Assembly: GCF_900109355.1 (NCBI RefSeq)
Contig: NZ_FOBF01000004.1
Span: 532,965-596,964, forward strand
Direction: 5' to 3'
Source: Nonomuraea pusilla
GTDB lineage: Bacteria; Actinomycetota; Actinomycetes; Streptosporangiales; Streptosporangiaceae
DNA length: 64,000 nucleotides
The notes under the pieces are model-generated. The model was not told the DNA's origin. It worked only from the letters and a program-made list of their open reading frames with translations, and ran no database searches. Of the stretch, positions 16,131 through 24,714 are shown piece after piece. Positions within the stretch are counted from its first letter, which is position 1; each line of letters starts with the position of its first letter. The translations under genes and the position numbers were made by a program.

Positions 16131-16901
16131 ATGGCTGTGCAGGAACACGTCCTCGAGGAGATGACCCCCGAAGAACTCCTGGCCGAGATGGTCAAGGAGG
16201 ACACGCCCGCCAGCGTGCGGGAACGGTTGCGGGAGCGCATCGTCGAGATGCACAGGCCGCTCGCCATGGAGATCGCCAGACGCTACCGATACCGGGGTGA
16301 GCCGCTGGAGGACCTGCTCCAGGCCGCGTACGTCGGCCTGATGAAGGCCGTCAACGGCTTCGACCCCACGCTGGGCCACGCCTTCAGGGGCTACGCGGTG
16401 GTGACCATGACCGGCGAGGTCAAACGGCACTTCCGCGACCGGACCTGGGCCATCCGGGTGCCCCGCCTCTACCAGGAGCGCCGCTCCGAGCTGAACAGGC
16501 TCGTCGCCGACCTCAGCCAGGACCTCGGCCGGTCGCCCACCGTGGCCGAACTGGCCGCCAAGATGAACATCAGCGAGGAGGACGTCCTGCTCACCCTCGA
16601 CGCCTCCGCCGCCTACAGCACGCTGTCGCTCGACGCGCCGCTCGGCACCGACGACGACGCCGCCTCGCTCGGCGACGTGATCCCGGAGGACGACGACACG
16701 CTCAGCACCATGGTCGACAGGGAGGCGGTCAAACCGCTCATCGACGCGCTGCCCAACCGCGAGAAGCACATCCTCCTGCTGCGCTTCTTCGGCAACATGA
16801 CCCAGGCCGAGATCGCCGCCGAGTTCGGCATCTCCCAGATGCATGTCTCCAGAATCCTGCGCAAGGTGCTCGACCAGCTCCGCAGCGAGCTGGTCGGCTG
16901 A
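16131..16901 (+). CDS. SigB/SigF/SigG-family RNA polymerase sigma factor
   Basis: Alternative sigma factor of 256 residues that redirects RNA polymerase to stress or developmental promoters. Region 2 shows MEIARRYRYRGEPLEDLLQA and FRGYAVVTMTGEVKRHFRD, region 3 DLGRSPTVAELAAKMNISEE, region 4 RFFGNMTQAEIAAEFGISQM followed by HVSRILRKVL. The ATG at 16131 has GAGGAG 5 bases before it. The RsbW-like kinase gene begins 16 bases after the stop, the normal sigma/anti-sigma pairing. Confidence 0.95.
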   Translation: MAVQEHVLEEMTPEELLAEMVKEDTPASVRERLRERIVEMHRPLAMEIARRYRYRGEPLEDLLQAAYVGLMKAVNGFDPTLGHAFRGYAVVTMTGEVKRHFRDRTWAIRVPRLYQERRSELNRLVADLSQDLGRSPTVAELAAKMNISEEDVLLTLDASAAYSTLSLDAPLGTDDDAASLGDVIPEDDDTLSTMVDREAVKPLIDALPNREKHILLLRFFGNMTQAEIAAEFGISQMHVSRILRKVLDQLRSELVG

Positions 16902-16917
16902 ACGGGCGGGCAGCCGG

Positions 16918-17349
16918 GTGAACGACGACGTCCAGCCTCAGGAGGGCCGGAGCGCCCCCCGGGGCCGGACGGGCCCGCCGCCCGGCACGCCCGTCACCGA
17001 GCTGCGCTTCCACCTGCCCGACCTGCCGCGCGTCCGGGAGGTCGCCGAGGGCGAGGCGCGGGGCTTCGGCATGTCCGCCGACGTCGTCTCCGACCTCGTC
17101 ATCGCCGTCAACGAGGTGGCCACCAACGCGGTCACCCACGGCGGCGACCACGCCCGCCTGCGCATGTGGCGCAACGGGGGCGACCTGTACGTGGAGGTGC
17201 GCGACGAGGGCGCCTGGAAGCCCGGGCCGCAGCCGGGCTCCGTCGGCGGGATGGGGCTGTGGGTGTGCCGGCTGCTCGCCGCCGACCTGACCGTCCACGC
17301 GGGGGAGGACGGCAGCACGGTGACCATGCGCTTCCCCGGCAAACCCTGA
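16918..17349 (+). CDS. RsbW-like anti-sigma factor / serine kinase (GHKL ATPase)
   Basis: ATP-binding anti-sigma factor of 143 residues that would hold the SigF-like factor inactive and phosphorylate the STAS antagonist. Bergerat-fold boxes: N box LVIAVNEVATNAVTHGG, G1 region VRDEGAWKPG, G2 GGMGLWVCRLLAADL. The GTG at 16918 is preferred, 17 bases after the sigma stop; the longer frame overlaps the sigma gene. A hydrophilic Pro/Arg-rich N-terminal tail of about 25 residues precedes the domain. Confidence 0.9.
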   Translation: MNDDVQPQEGRSAPRGRTGPPPGTPVTELRFHLPDLPRVREVAEGEARGFGMSADVVSDLVIAVNEVATNAVTHGGDHARLRMWRNGGDLYVEVRDEGAWKPGPQPGSVGGMGLWVCRLLAADLTVHAGEDGSTVTMRFPGKP

Positions 17350-17479
17350 CCGGCACGTTCCTGAGGCCGTGCCCGCCGCGAACGGCCCACGAACGGCGGC
17401 GGCCCCCGGCGAGCCGTCATGCGGCACGCCGGGGGCCGTCCGTACGAGGTGAGCGGCCGGCACGCGGGCCGCGAGGAGC

Positions 17480-17674
17480 CTAGCGGCGGGCACGGCCGCG
17501 CCAGCCGCTGTAGCCGGAACGGATGCTCGCCGTGCCGACGCCCGCCTGGTGCAGGGCCAGCAACGTCAGGCCCAGCAGCGCGAACGTCATGCCCGAGATC
17601 CCGGCGATCCGCGTGCCCAGCAGGTCGAGCAGGAACCCGATGCCGAACACGATCGCCGCGACGACCGCCAGCAT
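17480..17674 (-). CDS. Small two-helix membrane protein
   Basis: A 64-residue protein with two hydrophobic segments (about 1-20 and 27-46) and a short basic tail (WRGRARR). GAGGTGAC directly precedes the ATG at 17674. It follows the 17676-18506 gene by one base, so the two are likely co-transcribed. I do not recognise a function; small proteins of this kind are common in actinomycetes. Confidence 0.7.
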   Translation of the reverse strand: MLAVVAAIVFGIGFLLDLLGTRIAGISGMTFALLGLTLLALHQAGVGTASIRSGYSGWRGRARR

Positions 17675-17675
17675 G

Positions 17676-18506
17676 TCACCTCACCTCCCGCCCGGCACCC
17701 GGACGGTGAGCGCCGTCAGCGCCGTCGCCGTCGGCACGGTCGCGCCCGCCCCGCTCGTGGACGCCCCGCCCGGGGACGGTTCGCTCAGGGACCGCCGGTT
17801 CGGGGACGGCCCGTTCGGAGGTGGCCCGTTCGGGGGCGGCCCGTTCGGGGGTGGCCCGCAGCTCCTGGCCCGACGGCCCGCGGGAGCCGTCCACGGTCCG
17901 CCCGTCCTCCCGCTGCCTGGGGACGTCCCCCTGCACGGGCCGGGCCGGGCCGGTGCCGTGCGCGACGGCCGAACCGGGCCCCCGCGCGGCCTCCCTGCTC
18001 GCGGCACTCTCCCGAGCCGCGCCGCCCACCGTGCCGCTCTCCCAGGCTGCGCCGCTCTCTCGCGCCGCGGCGCTCTCCGGGCTGTGGTGGGCGCCGCCGG
18101 AGAGGTCCAGCAGGCGCTCCAGGACGGTCCTGTACTCGCGCAGGGCCAGCCGGAGCTGCTCGGTGTCCCGGGCGCCTCCGGCGCCCTCCCAGCGCTCACG
18201 CAGGGCGCTCCTGCGGCTCGCCAGGGCCTTGGTGATCGCGTCCACCACCTCGCCGACCAGCCCGTCGGCCCGCCGCACCGCGTCGCCGGGGTCGTCCACG
18301 AAGGACGACTGCACCTCGCGCCAGCGCGTGCGCACGTGCCCGGGATCCTGGTCGAAGAGGGCGACGGGACCGGCGTGCGCCGGGCCCGAGGCGGTGCCGT
18401 GGGGGTGGTCGTCGTTCGCGCGGCCGTCCCGCGCCGGACGCCGGGAGGAAGGGGTACGAGCGTCCTCCGCCCGCCGGGACGGCACCTTCAGCTCATCGCT
18501 GTCCAT
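17676..18506 (-). CDS. Uncharacterised protein with pentapeptide-like repeats in its tail
   Basis: About 276 residues, no recognised family. Residues 45-130 form a helical region (RWREVQSSFVDDPGDAV, then DTEQLRLALREYRTVLERLL) that closely parallels the core of the next gene upstream, so the two are paralogues. The last 130 residues are low-complexity, with repeats of the type xPERA/xPERT. The start is ambiguous: GTG at 18515 or ATG at 18506; the latter has GAGG 11 bases upstream. The start lies inside the end of the 18493-19056 gene, indicating translational coupling. Confidence 0.65.
   Translation of the reverse strand: MDSDELKVPSRRAEDARTPSSRRPARDGRANDDHPHGTASGPAHAGPVALFDQDPGHVRTRWREVQSSFVDDPGDAVRRADGLVGEVVDAITKALASRRSALRERWEGAGGARDTEQLRLALREYRTVLERLLDLSGGAHHSPESAAARESGAAWESGTVGGAARESAASREAARGPGSAVAHGTGPARPVQGDVPRQREDGRTVDGSRGPSGQELRATPERAAPERATSERAVPEPAVPERTVPGRGVHERGGRDRADGDGADGAHRPGAGREVR
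17755..17870 (-). repeat. 15- to 18-base tandem coding repeats
   Basis: On the plus strand units such as GGCCCGTTCGGGGGCGGCCC recur several times. In the encoding minus strand they give repeated five-residue units (APERA, TSERA, VPEPA, VPERT). They probably arose by slippage and expand a disordered tail. Confidence 0.6.
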
Positions 18507-19056
18507 GTCGTTCACGTCCTCGGGTCGTCTCCTGGAGCAGCTCCTCGAACAGCGCGCGGTAGTGCACCATGGCCTGGCGGAGCTCCTCCGTGGAGGCCTC
18601 CTGCCGGGCCGCCCGTCCGCTGATCCGGTGGGCCGCCCTGTAGTGGTCGAGGGTGGTCGCGTGCGCCACCGACAGGTCCGCCAGCCGCTGCTCGAAGTTC
18701 TCCGTCGGGTAGCCGCGCTCCGCCATGACGGCCGTCACGAGCTGGTCGGCCTCCGTCACCGCGAACCCGGGCGCGTCCACGAAGCGCTCCTGCACCTCGG
18801 CCCACCGACGGGCGTAGGCGTCGCGCGCGTCCTCCGGCAGCGGCCGGATGTCGAGCTCGGCGTGCCGCTGCTCGCGGGCCATGAGGTCGAGCTCGGCGTC
18901 GCGCTTGCTGTCGTACTCCGCCATCACACGCTCGTACTCGGGGCCGAAGCGGGCGCGCAGGCGGCCGCGGCGCTGCTGCTGCACCACCACGTACCCCACT
19001 GCGGCGACCGCCGCCAGCGCGACCACGACGACGATCACCCAGACTAAGGTGGTCAT
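18493..19056 (-). CDS. Membrane-anchored uncharacterised protein
   Basis: 187 residues with one N-terminal transmembrane segment (about 4-26) followed by a basic stretch (QQQRRGRLRARFG) and a long charged helical domain facing the cytoplasm. The region RRWAEVQERFVDAPGFAV, then STEELRQAMVHYRALFEELL, resembles the downstream gene's core. I recall similar proteins only as hypothetical in actinomycetes. It heads a minus-strand unit with the 17676 and 17480 genes. Confidence 0.75.
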   Translation of the reverse strand: MTTLVWVIVVVVALAAVAAVGYVVVQQQRRGRLRARFGPEYERVMAEYDSKRDAELDLMAREQRHAELDIRPLPEDARDAYARRWAEVQERFVDAPGFAVTEADQLVTAVMAERGYPTENFEQRLADLSVAHATTLDHYRAAHRISGRAARQEASTEELRQAMVHYRALFEELLQETTRGRERHGQR

Positions 19057-19122
19057 GATTCGCCTCCGGTCTCTGTGTCGAGACCAGCGACTTCCCTGGA
19101 GCAGGCGCGCGAAACCCCGCCC

Positions 19123-19548
19123 TCAGCGGGCGTCGAGGGCCTCCTGGGCGGCCGCGAGCACGGCTGCGACGTGGGAGCCCTCTGGTGCCGCCGGGACCTC
19201 GCTGAAGCCCTCGGCCGGGTCGTAGCGGACGTCCAGCCCCGCGTCCACGAGCCGCTGCGCCCACCGCAGCGCCGTGTTGAGCCGTTCCGGCGCGGGCGGC
19301 TTGCCCTGCGCGGCGGCCGACAGGTTCCGCAGGTTCGTGGCCGGGCCCGACTGGGCGTGCGCCCGCGACAGCTTCCACGGCACCGCCCCGCTGTGGTCGA
19401 GCATGGGCTTGGCCAGCCCGGCCGCCCGCTTGGCCTGCAGCACCCCCGACTCGCTGACCCCGAAATGCGTGGCCAGTTCCTGCACGCTCAGGCCCTCGGC
19501 GACCAGCCTCGCCAGCTCCTGCCGATCGATCGTCGGCCTCCGCCCCAC
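19123..19548 (-). CDS. Helix-turn-helix protein of unknown role
   Basis: 141 residues. The N-terminal 45 residues form a homeodomain-like HTH (DRQELARLVAEGLSVQELAT, then HFGVSESGVLQAKRAAGL), as in resolvase-type or phage-like DNA-binding modules. The rest is helical and ends QEALDAR; no ligand domain is recognised. It stands between the membrane-protein unit and tRNA-Pro. A small transcription factor or nucleoid-associated protein is the best guess. Confidence 0.7.
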   Translation of the reverse strand: MGRRPTIDRQELARLVAEGLSVQELATHFGVSESGVLQAKRAAGLAKPMLDHSGAVPWKLSRAHAQSGPATNLRNLSAAAQGKPPAPERLNTALRWAQRLVDAGLDVRYDPAEGFSEVPAAPEGSHVAAVLAAAQEALDAR

Positions 19549-19633
19549 TCCCGCCTCCGCTGTGTGCGCATGCGCGTCTGATGTGCGCTAAGGTTATGAC
19601 GTCCCGCCCCGCAGAGGGGCGGCCGACACAAAC

Positions 19634-19707
<74 letters not shown>

Positions 19708-19729
19708 CTGCGTTTTCGCAGATCGGAGA

Positions 19730-19759
19730 GGGTGTCACGAGATCACGTGGCACCCTTTT
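19730..19759 (+). terminator. Terminator of tRNA-Pro
   Basis: A 10-base stem (19730-19739 with 19746-19755, one G-U pair), a 6-base loop and TTTT at 19756-19759, 22 bases after the tRNA. Confidence 0.85.
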
Positions 19760-20253
19760 CCCGTGACTGGCTGAGTGGCTGTCGATCATGCGGAGCCGAG
19801 TCTGCCGCCGACACGTTTCCGGGCGTCGTTGACAGGGCGTCTGCTCGCGTCGTTTCCCGCAGGCGCGGGGCTCTCCCATCGGCTCATGTCGGCGATTGAC
19901 TTCGGCATGGCCTTCGCCTCGGCCGAGCCGGCCGCGAGGTCGGCCGGGATCGGCTTCACCACCTCACCGACGGACCCCGCGTGGGGCGCGTTCGGCCGGT
20001 AGGCGTCTCCTGCCCGGGGGCGGCTCTGTCTCCACCTGGTCATGCGGCCCTGCGGACAGCGGACCGTGCGCGGGCTGCCCGTCCGCCGGATCGCCGGCGT
20101 GCGTCTCCTGGCGCGGACGGGTGGCTCGCCTGGTCGGTGCTGCCCCGGCTCAGGGGGTCCGCTCAGGAACCGGGGATCCGCTCAGCGACCTGCGAGTGGA
20201 GATCCCGTCCGCCCTGCCGGACCCCATGTGCGGTGTCGTGGTGGTGGACCTCG
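19760..20253. other. Gene-free stretch after tRNA-Pro
   Basis: No reading frame here has convincing protein character. The plus frame ending at 20258 finishes with a coding-like SDLRVEIPSALPDPMCGVVV, possibly the tail of a lost gene, but I cannot identify it. tRNA 3' ends are favoured integration sites, yet no integrase or tRNA-end duplication is seen. Confidence 0.4.
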
Positions 20254-20277
20254 CCTGAGGGGCGGTTCCCCCTCGGG
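20254..20277 (-). terminator. Hairpin after the FadR-type regulator gene
   Basis: CCTGAGGGG (20254-20262) pairs with CCCCTCGGG (20269-20277) with one G-U pair and a 6-base loop, 13 bases past the regulator stop. Confidence 0.55.
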
Positions 20278-20290
20278 GTGGGCCGAAGCG

Positions 20291-20959
20291 TCAGAGGTCG
20301 CGCTCCTGCTGGTCGAGGATGGCGAGCGCGATCGTGACCGCGCCTGCCCCGTCGCCGCCCTCGATCGCGTCGAGCAGGTCCTGGTGGGAGGAGTCGGAGC
20401 CGAGAACGGCGCGTTCCATGCAGTGATCGCGGCGGACGGTGTCGCGCACCGCCTGGCTCATGCCGCGGTACAGGTCCAGCAGCACGGGGTTGTGCGAAGC
20501 CGCGGCGATGGACAGGTGGAAGTCCACGTCCGCGTCGGCGAACGCGTCGAGATCCCCGGCGCGGTGAGCGGCGGTGCGCCGTTCCAGCGTCTCCCTCAGC
20601 GCGTCGAGGTCCGCCGGCTCGCGTCGTTCGGCGGCGAGCCGGGCCGCCACGAGGTCGAGGCCGCGCCGCACGTCGATGATGTCCATCGTGGCCGCGTGGT
20701 CGAGGCGGCGCTTGAGCGCCACCTCGCCCTCGTCCGTCGCGGTGACGTAGGTGCCGTCGCCCTGACGGGTGGTGAGCAGACCGGCGTGGACGAGCACGCG
20801 GACGGCCTCGCGCACCGACAGCCTGCTCACGCCCAGCGCCTCGGCCAGCCGGCCCTCTGTGGGGATCTTGGTGCCGACCGGCCAGACGCCGCTCGCGATC
20901 TCCTGGCGGAGCTCGCGGATGGCGGAGTCGACGAGGGAGGTCCGGCCCACATGCCGCAT
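20291..20959 (-). CDS. FadR-subfamily GntR transcriptional regulator
   Basis: DNA-binding regulator of 222 residues. The N-terminal winged helix reads GTKIPTEGRLAEALGVSRLS, then VREAVRVLVHAGLLTTRQGDGTYV. The C-terminal FCD ligand domain contains the DVDFHLSIAAASHNP metal/ligand motif. AGAGGA precedes the ATG at 20959. Divergent from the ureide operon starting at 21036, with a 22-base imperfect palindrome between them, so it most likely represses that operon until an intermediate such as a ureide accumulates (inference). Confidence 0.93.
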   Translation of the reverse strand: MRHVGRTSLVDSAIRELRQEIASGVWPVGTKIPTEGRLAEALGVSRLSVREAVRVLVHAGLLTTRQGDGTYVTATDEGEVALKRRLDHAATMDIIDVRRGLDLVAARLAAERREPADLDALRETLERRTAAHRAGDLDAFADADVDFHLSIAAASHNPVLLDLYRGMSQAVRDTVRRDHCMERAVLGSDSSHQDLLDAIEGGDGAGAVTIALAILDQQERDL

Positions 20960-20973
20960 TTGTCCTCTTCTCT

Positions 20974-20995
20974 AATCATCTGATGTCTGATAATT
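20974..20995. promoter_or_regulatory. Probable operator of the FadR-type regulator
   Basis: A 22-base AT-rich imperfect palindrome with half-site core AATNATC and mirrored GATNATT in the 76-base divergent gap. It contains GATAAT (20989-20994), a possible plus-strand -10 box. The AT-rich patch is striking in its GC-rich surroundings. Confidence 0.5.
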
Positions 20996-21035
20996 CTAGG
21001 CCACTGTCGCCCTCAGGTTAAGGGGATCAGCCGGT

Positions 21036-22169
21036 ATGGCTCAGATTCTGTTCACCGATATGCGCCCCCACGATGTCCTCGTCGAAGACGGCCGCGTCGT
21101 CCCCCTGGAACGGAAGACGGAAGGGTGCGAGGTGGTGGAAGCGGCAGGGCTGCTCGCCCTGCCCGCCCCCGTCGACGCGCACGTCCATCCCGACAAGACC
21201 ACCTGGGGGCAGCCCTGGCTCAGCCGTACTCCGGCCCACACGCTGCGCGATCTCATCGAGGGCGACGTCGCGGCACGGGCGGGGATGACCGCGCCGGTCA
21301 CCGCGCGCGCGGGGGCTCTCATGGACCACGCGATCGCGCGAGGCACGCGGGCCTGGCGGGCGCACGTGGACGTCGCCCCGGTGTACGGGCTGAGCAACGT
21401 GCACGGCGTGCGGGAGGCGGCCCAGGCTCGCGAGGACCTGCTGGACGTGCAGATCGTCGCGTTCCCCCAGCTCGGGCTGCTCACGATGCCGGGGACCGCG
21501 GAGCTGATGGAGCGGTCGCTGAAGGAGGGCGCGGACCTCCTCGGCGGGCTCGACCCCGTCGGCGTCGACGGCGACCTGCACGGACACCTCGACCTGCTGT
21601 ACGGCATGGCCGAGCGGCACGCCGTACCCCTCGACATCCACCTGCACGACCGCGGCGAGCAAGGGGTCGCGCAGGTTCTCGAGATCGCTCGCCGGGCGAG
21701 GACCAGCGGTGTGCCGACCACGATCAGCCACGCCTTCTGCCTGGCCGACCGCGAGGACCTCGCCGAGACGCTGGCCGAGGCGAAGGTCGCGCTGACCACC
21801 TGCGCGCTCGGCGCCGACCCGGTCCTGCCCGTCGGGCCGCTGCTCGAAGCAGGAGTGCTGGTCGGCCTCGGATCCGATGGGGTGCGGGATCCGTGGACGC
21901 CATTCGGCGACGGCGACATGATCAACCGCGCCCATCTGCTCGCCTACCGCACCGACGCCCGCACCGACGAGGAGCTGGCGACGTGCTACGAGATCGCGGC
22001 GCACGGAGGCGCCGCCCTGCTGGGCCTGGAGCCGGCGCGGCTCCAGCCCGGCGACCCCGCCACCTTCATCCTGGTACACGCCGAGTCCGTGGCCCAGACC
22101 GTCGTGGACAAGCCCACCCCCCAGTTCGTCGTCCGCAACGGACGCGTTCACGAAAGGTCCTCTTCATGA
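21036..22169 (+). CDS. Amidohydrolase, cytosine-deaminase-like subgroup
   Basis: Metal-dependent hydrolase of 377 residues, first gene of the ureide operon. Metal-site pieces are DAHVHPDK, DIHLHDRGEQG, ISHAFCL and GSDGVRDPWTPFGDGD. The last is close to the cytosine deaminase signature, but the HxDE catalytic motif of true cytosine deaminase is HLHD here, so the substrate is probably another cyclic amide or amine. Its stop overlaps the next ATG (ATGA at 22166), fixing it in the transporter operon. It could open or deaminate a heterocycle before allantoinase-type steps. Confidence 0.85.
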   Translation: MAQILFTDMRPHDVLVEDGRVVPLERKTEGCEVVEAAGLLALPAPVDAHVHPDKTTWGQPWLSRTPAHTLRDLIEGDVAARAGMTAPVTARAGALMDHAIARGTRAWRAHVDVAPVYGLSNVHGVREAAQAREDLLDVQIVAFPQLGLLTMPGTAELMERSLKEGADLLGGLDPVGVDGDLHGHLDLLYGMAERHAVPLDIHLHDRGEQGVAQVLEIARRARTSGVPTTISHAFCLADREDLAETLAEAKVALTTCALGADPVLPVGPLLEAGVLVGLGSDGVRDPWTPFGDGDMINRAHLLAYRTDARTDEELATCYEIAAHGGAALLGLEPARLQPGDPATFILVHAESVAQTVVDKPTPQFVVRNGRVHERSSS

Positions 22170-23785
22170 TCCGCCGTGCCCTGCCCGCGGCCGCCGCTCT
22201 CGCGCTGGCCCTGACCGCATGCGGCCGACAGGCCGTACCACCACAACAGCAAGGAACGGGCGGAGCGCCCAAGCTGGAGCTCAGAACGGTCACCGCCCCG
22301 GCCACCGGGGAGCTGGACAAGGCGACGTGGAACCTGCCGTACGAGCCGCAGACCATCGACCCGATCAGGTCGTTCAACTACGCCGAGAACACCGTGCTGG
22401 CCAACATGTGCGAGAGCCTGCTGCGGCTGACCCCCGAGTTCCGCATCGAACCCGGCCTCGCGGAGAAGGCCGACAACCCCACCCCGACGACGTGGGTCTA
22501 CACGATCCGCGACGGCGTGAAGTTCTGGGACGGCGCGCCGCTGACCGCCGAGGACGTCGCGGCCAGCCTCGACCGCCACCTCGATCCCGCGCTCGGCACC
22601 TGGTGGGGCGACTACTTCCACAACGTGGAGTCGATCAAGGCGACGGGGCCGATGCAGGTCACCGTCACCCTGAAGCAGCCCGACGTGCTGTTCAACCAGG
22701 CGATGGCCACCGCGGCCGGGGCGATCGTCTCCGCCGGGTACGCCAAGAAGAAGGACCTGGGCTCGCCCACCGGCGGCGTGATGTGCACCGGCCCGTACCA
22801 GTACGAGAGCTGGAAGTCCGGCGACTCGCTGACGATCAAGCGTAACGACGCCTACTGGGACACCGCGCTGCGGCCCAAGACCAAGGAGCTGGTCTTCCGG
22901 TTCATCGCCGACGAGACCACCGCGGTCAACGCGCTGCGCTCCGGCGAGGTGGACGGGCAGTACTTCTACCTGCCTCCCGCGGGGCTCGGCCAGCTCCAGC
23001 AGTCGACGACCGGCTCGGTCACGCTCGGCAGGTCGCTGACCTTCTGGACGCTGCTGGGCGCAGCCAAGTCCGGCCCCTACGCCGACCCGAAGGTCCGCCG
23101 GGCCCTGTCGCTGGCGCTGGACCGGGCGGCGATCTCCAAGGTGGTCTTCCAGGGCACGGCGCTGCCGCAGCGCACCCTCGCGGGCGCCGAGTACTGGGGC
23201 TACCAGCGGGACGTCTTCCAGAAGGCCCATGACGCGATCCCTCCGGAGACGCCCGACCTGGCCAAGGCCAAGCAGTTGCTCACGGAGGCCGGCTCGCCCA
23301 CCCAGACCATCACCATCGGGATCCAGGGCAGCTCGGCCGTCCACGAGCAGACCGCCAACCTGATCAAGGCGACCGGCGAGGCGCTCGGCCTGAAGATCGA
23401 GATCAAGGTGATCCCGGTCGAGCAGTACGGGAACCTCTACAGCGACCCCAAGGCCCGTGAGGGCATCGACGCCTTCTTCTCCACCTGGTACGGCAACGTC
23501 CCCGACCCGCTCGACATCTACACCGTCTTCCTGGCGGGCGGCCGCACCAACTTCAACGACTACGCGGGCGTGGACGGCGACATCACCAAGGCGCGGGCGG
23601 CCTACGACGAGGCGGAGCGGGCGGCGCTGGTGACGACGATCCAGCAGAAGGTCACCGCCGACGTGCCGTGGATGCCGCTGAACAACCTGCCGGTGATCCT
23701 GTACATGAACAAGCGGGTGACCGGCGCCGTCGCCTCCTTCCCCTACCTGTACTACCCGTGGGCCGCCGGGCTCGGCGCGGCATGA
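22166..23785 (+). CDS. Substrate-binding lipoprotein of a dipeptide-type ABC importer
   Basis: Family 5 solute-binding protein of 539 residues. Signal peptide with lipobox ALTAC at about residue 17, giving a lipid-anchored mature protein. Typical family 5 pieces: DPIRSFNYAENTVLANMCES, VYTIRDGVKFWDGAPLTAED and RALSLALDRAAI. Although the family is named for peptides, members also carry other solutes; next to allantoinase and allantoicase this one is expected to bind a ureide or related nitrogen compound. The ATG overlaps the upstream stop. Confidence 0.93.
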   Translation: MIRRALPAAAALALALTACGRQAVPPQQQGTGGAPKLELRTVTAPATGELDKATWNLPYEPQTIDPIRSFNYAENTVLANMCESLLRLTPEFRIEPGLAEKADNPTPTTWVYTIRDGVKFWDGAPLTAEDVAASLDRHLDPALGTWWGDYFHNVESIKATGPMQVTVTLKQPDVLFNQAMATAAGAIVSAGYAKKKDLGSPTGGVMCTGPYQYESWKSGDSLTIKRNDAYWDTALRPKTKELVFRFIADETTAVNALRSGEVDGQYFYLPPAGLGQLQQSTTGSVTLGRSLTFWTLLGAAKSGPYADPKVRRALSLALDRAAISKVVFQGTALPQRTLAGAEYWGYQRDVFQKAHDAIPPETPDLAKAKQLLTEAGSPTQTITIGIQGSSAVHEQTANLIKATGEALGLKIEIKVIPVEQYGNLYSDPKAREGIDAFFSTWYGNVPDPLDIYTVFLAGGRTNFNDYAGVDGDITKARAAYDEAERAALVTTIQQKVTADVPWMPLNNLPVILYMNKRVTGAVASFPYLYYPWAAGLGAA

Positions 23786-24714
23786 GGTTCCTGGCGAAAC
23801 GGCTGGCAGGGCTGGTCGCGGTCCTGCTGGTCGCCTCCTTCCTGGTGTACGGCCTGCTCTATCTGGTGCCCGGGGGGCCGATGGCGTTCCTGCTCGGCAA
23901 CCGCAGCGGCACCCCCGAGCAGATCGCGGCCATCCGCGCGCAGTACCACCTGGACGATCCGTTCCTGGTGCGTTACGCGGCCTGGCTGCGGGACGCCGTG
24001 ACGGGCGACTTCGGCACCTCCCTGGTGTACCGGCAGGACGTCTCCGCGCTGATGGCCTCCCGGGCGACGACGACCGTCTTCCTGGTGGTCTACGCGACGC
24101 TGCTGATCGTGACCGGCGGCGTGGCGATGGGCCTGCTGGCCGGGCTGCGCGGCGGCAGGGCCGACGGCGTCGTCACCCTCGTCTCCTCGGCGTTCCTGGC
24201 CACGCCGCCGTTCGTGGTCGGGGTGATCCTCGTCATCGTCTTCGCGCTGGGCCTGGGCTGGTTCCCGGTCTTCGGCGCCGGCAGCGGGTTCGGTGACCGC
24301 GTCCACCATCTCACGCTCCCGGCGGTGACGCTCAGCCTGGCGAGCGCCGCCTTCCTCGCCCGCGTCACCCGCGCCTCGGTGGCCGAGGAGTCGGGCCGCG
24401 AGCACGTGGAGACCGCCCGCAGCCGCGGCCTGGCAGAGGGGCACATCGTCCGCAGGCACGTGCTGCGCAACGCGGCCATCCCGGTGGTGACCGTGGCCGG
24501 CCTGAACGTCGCCGGGCTGATCGCGGGCTCGGTCGTGGTGGAGAGCATCTTCGCCCTGGACGGGCTCGGCTCGCTGTTCGTCCGCGCGATCCTGCAACGC
24601 GACTTCGCGATCGTCCAGGCGGTGGTGCTCGTGCTCGTCACCGCCTTCGTCCTGATCAATCTGGTGGTGGACCTGTGCTACTCCGCTCTCGACCCGCGCC
24701 TGTCGCGGCAGTGA
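23782..24714 (+). CDS. ABC importer permease, DppB type
   Basis: Integral membrane subunit of 310 residues. The ATG at 23782 overlaps the binding-protein stop (ATGA). N-terminal hydrophobic segment RLAGLVAVLLVASFLVYGLL, then the conserved QYHLDDPFLVRYAAWL segment and the ATPase-contact loop ETARSRGLAEGHIVRRHVLR. Partner of the DppC-type permease that follows. Confidence 0.94.
   Translation: MRFLAKRLAGLVAVLLVASFLVYGLLYLVPGGPMAFLLGNRSGTPEQIAAIRAQYHLDDPFLVRYAAWLRDAVTGDFGTSLVYRQDVSALMASRATTTVFLVVYATLLIVTGGVAMGLLAGLRGGRADGVVTLVSSAFLATPPFVVGVILVIVFALGLGWFPVFGAGSGFGDRVHHLTLPAVTLSLASAAFLARVTRASVAEESGREHVETARSRGLAEGHIVRRHVLRNAAIPVVTVAGLNVAGLIAGSVVVESIFALDGLGSLFVRAILQRDFAIVQAVVLVLVTAFVLINLVVDLCYSALDPRLSRQ

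Noticed and set aside
19708..20290. Integrated element at the tRNA-Pro 3' end
   Set aside because: No integrase, excisionase, phage gene or repeat of the tRNA end is visible in the window.
21125..23785. Plus-strand frame joining deaminase and binding protein regions
   Set aside because: Only the part from 22166 is real; the upstream part is an out-of-frame shadow of the deaminase gene.
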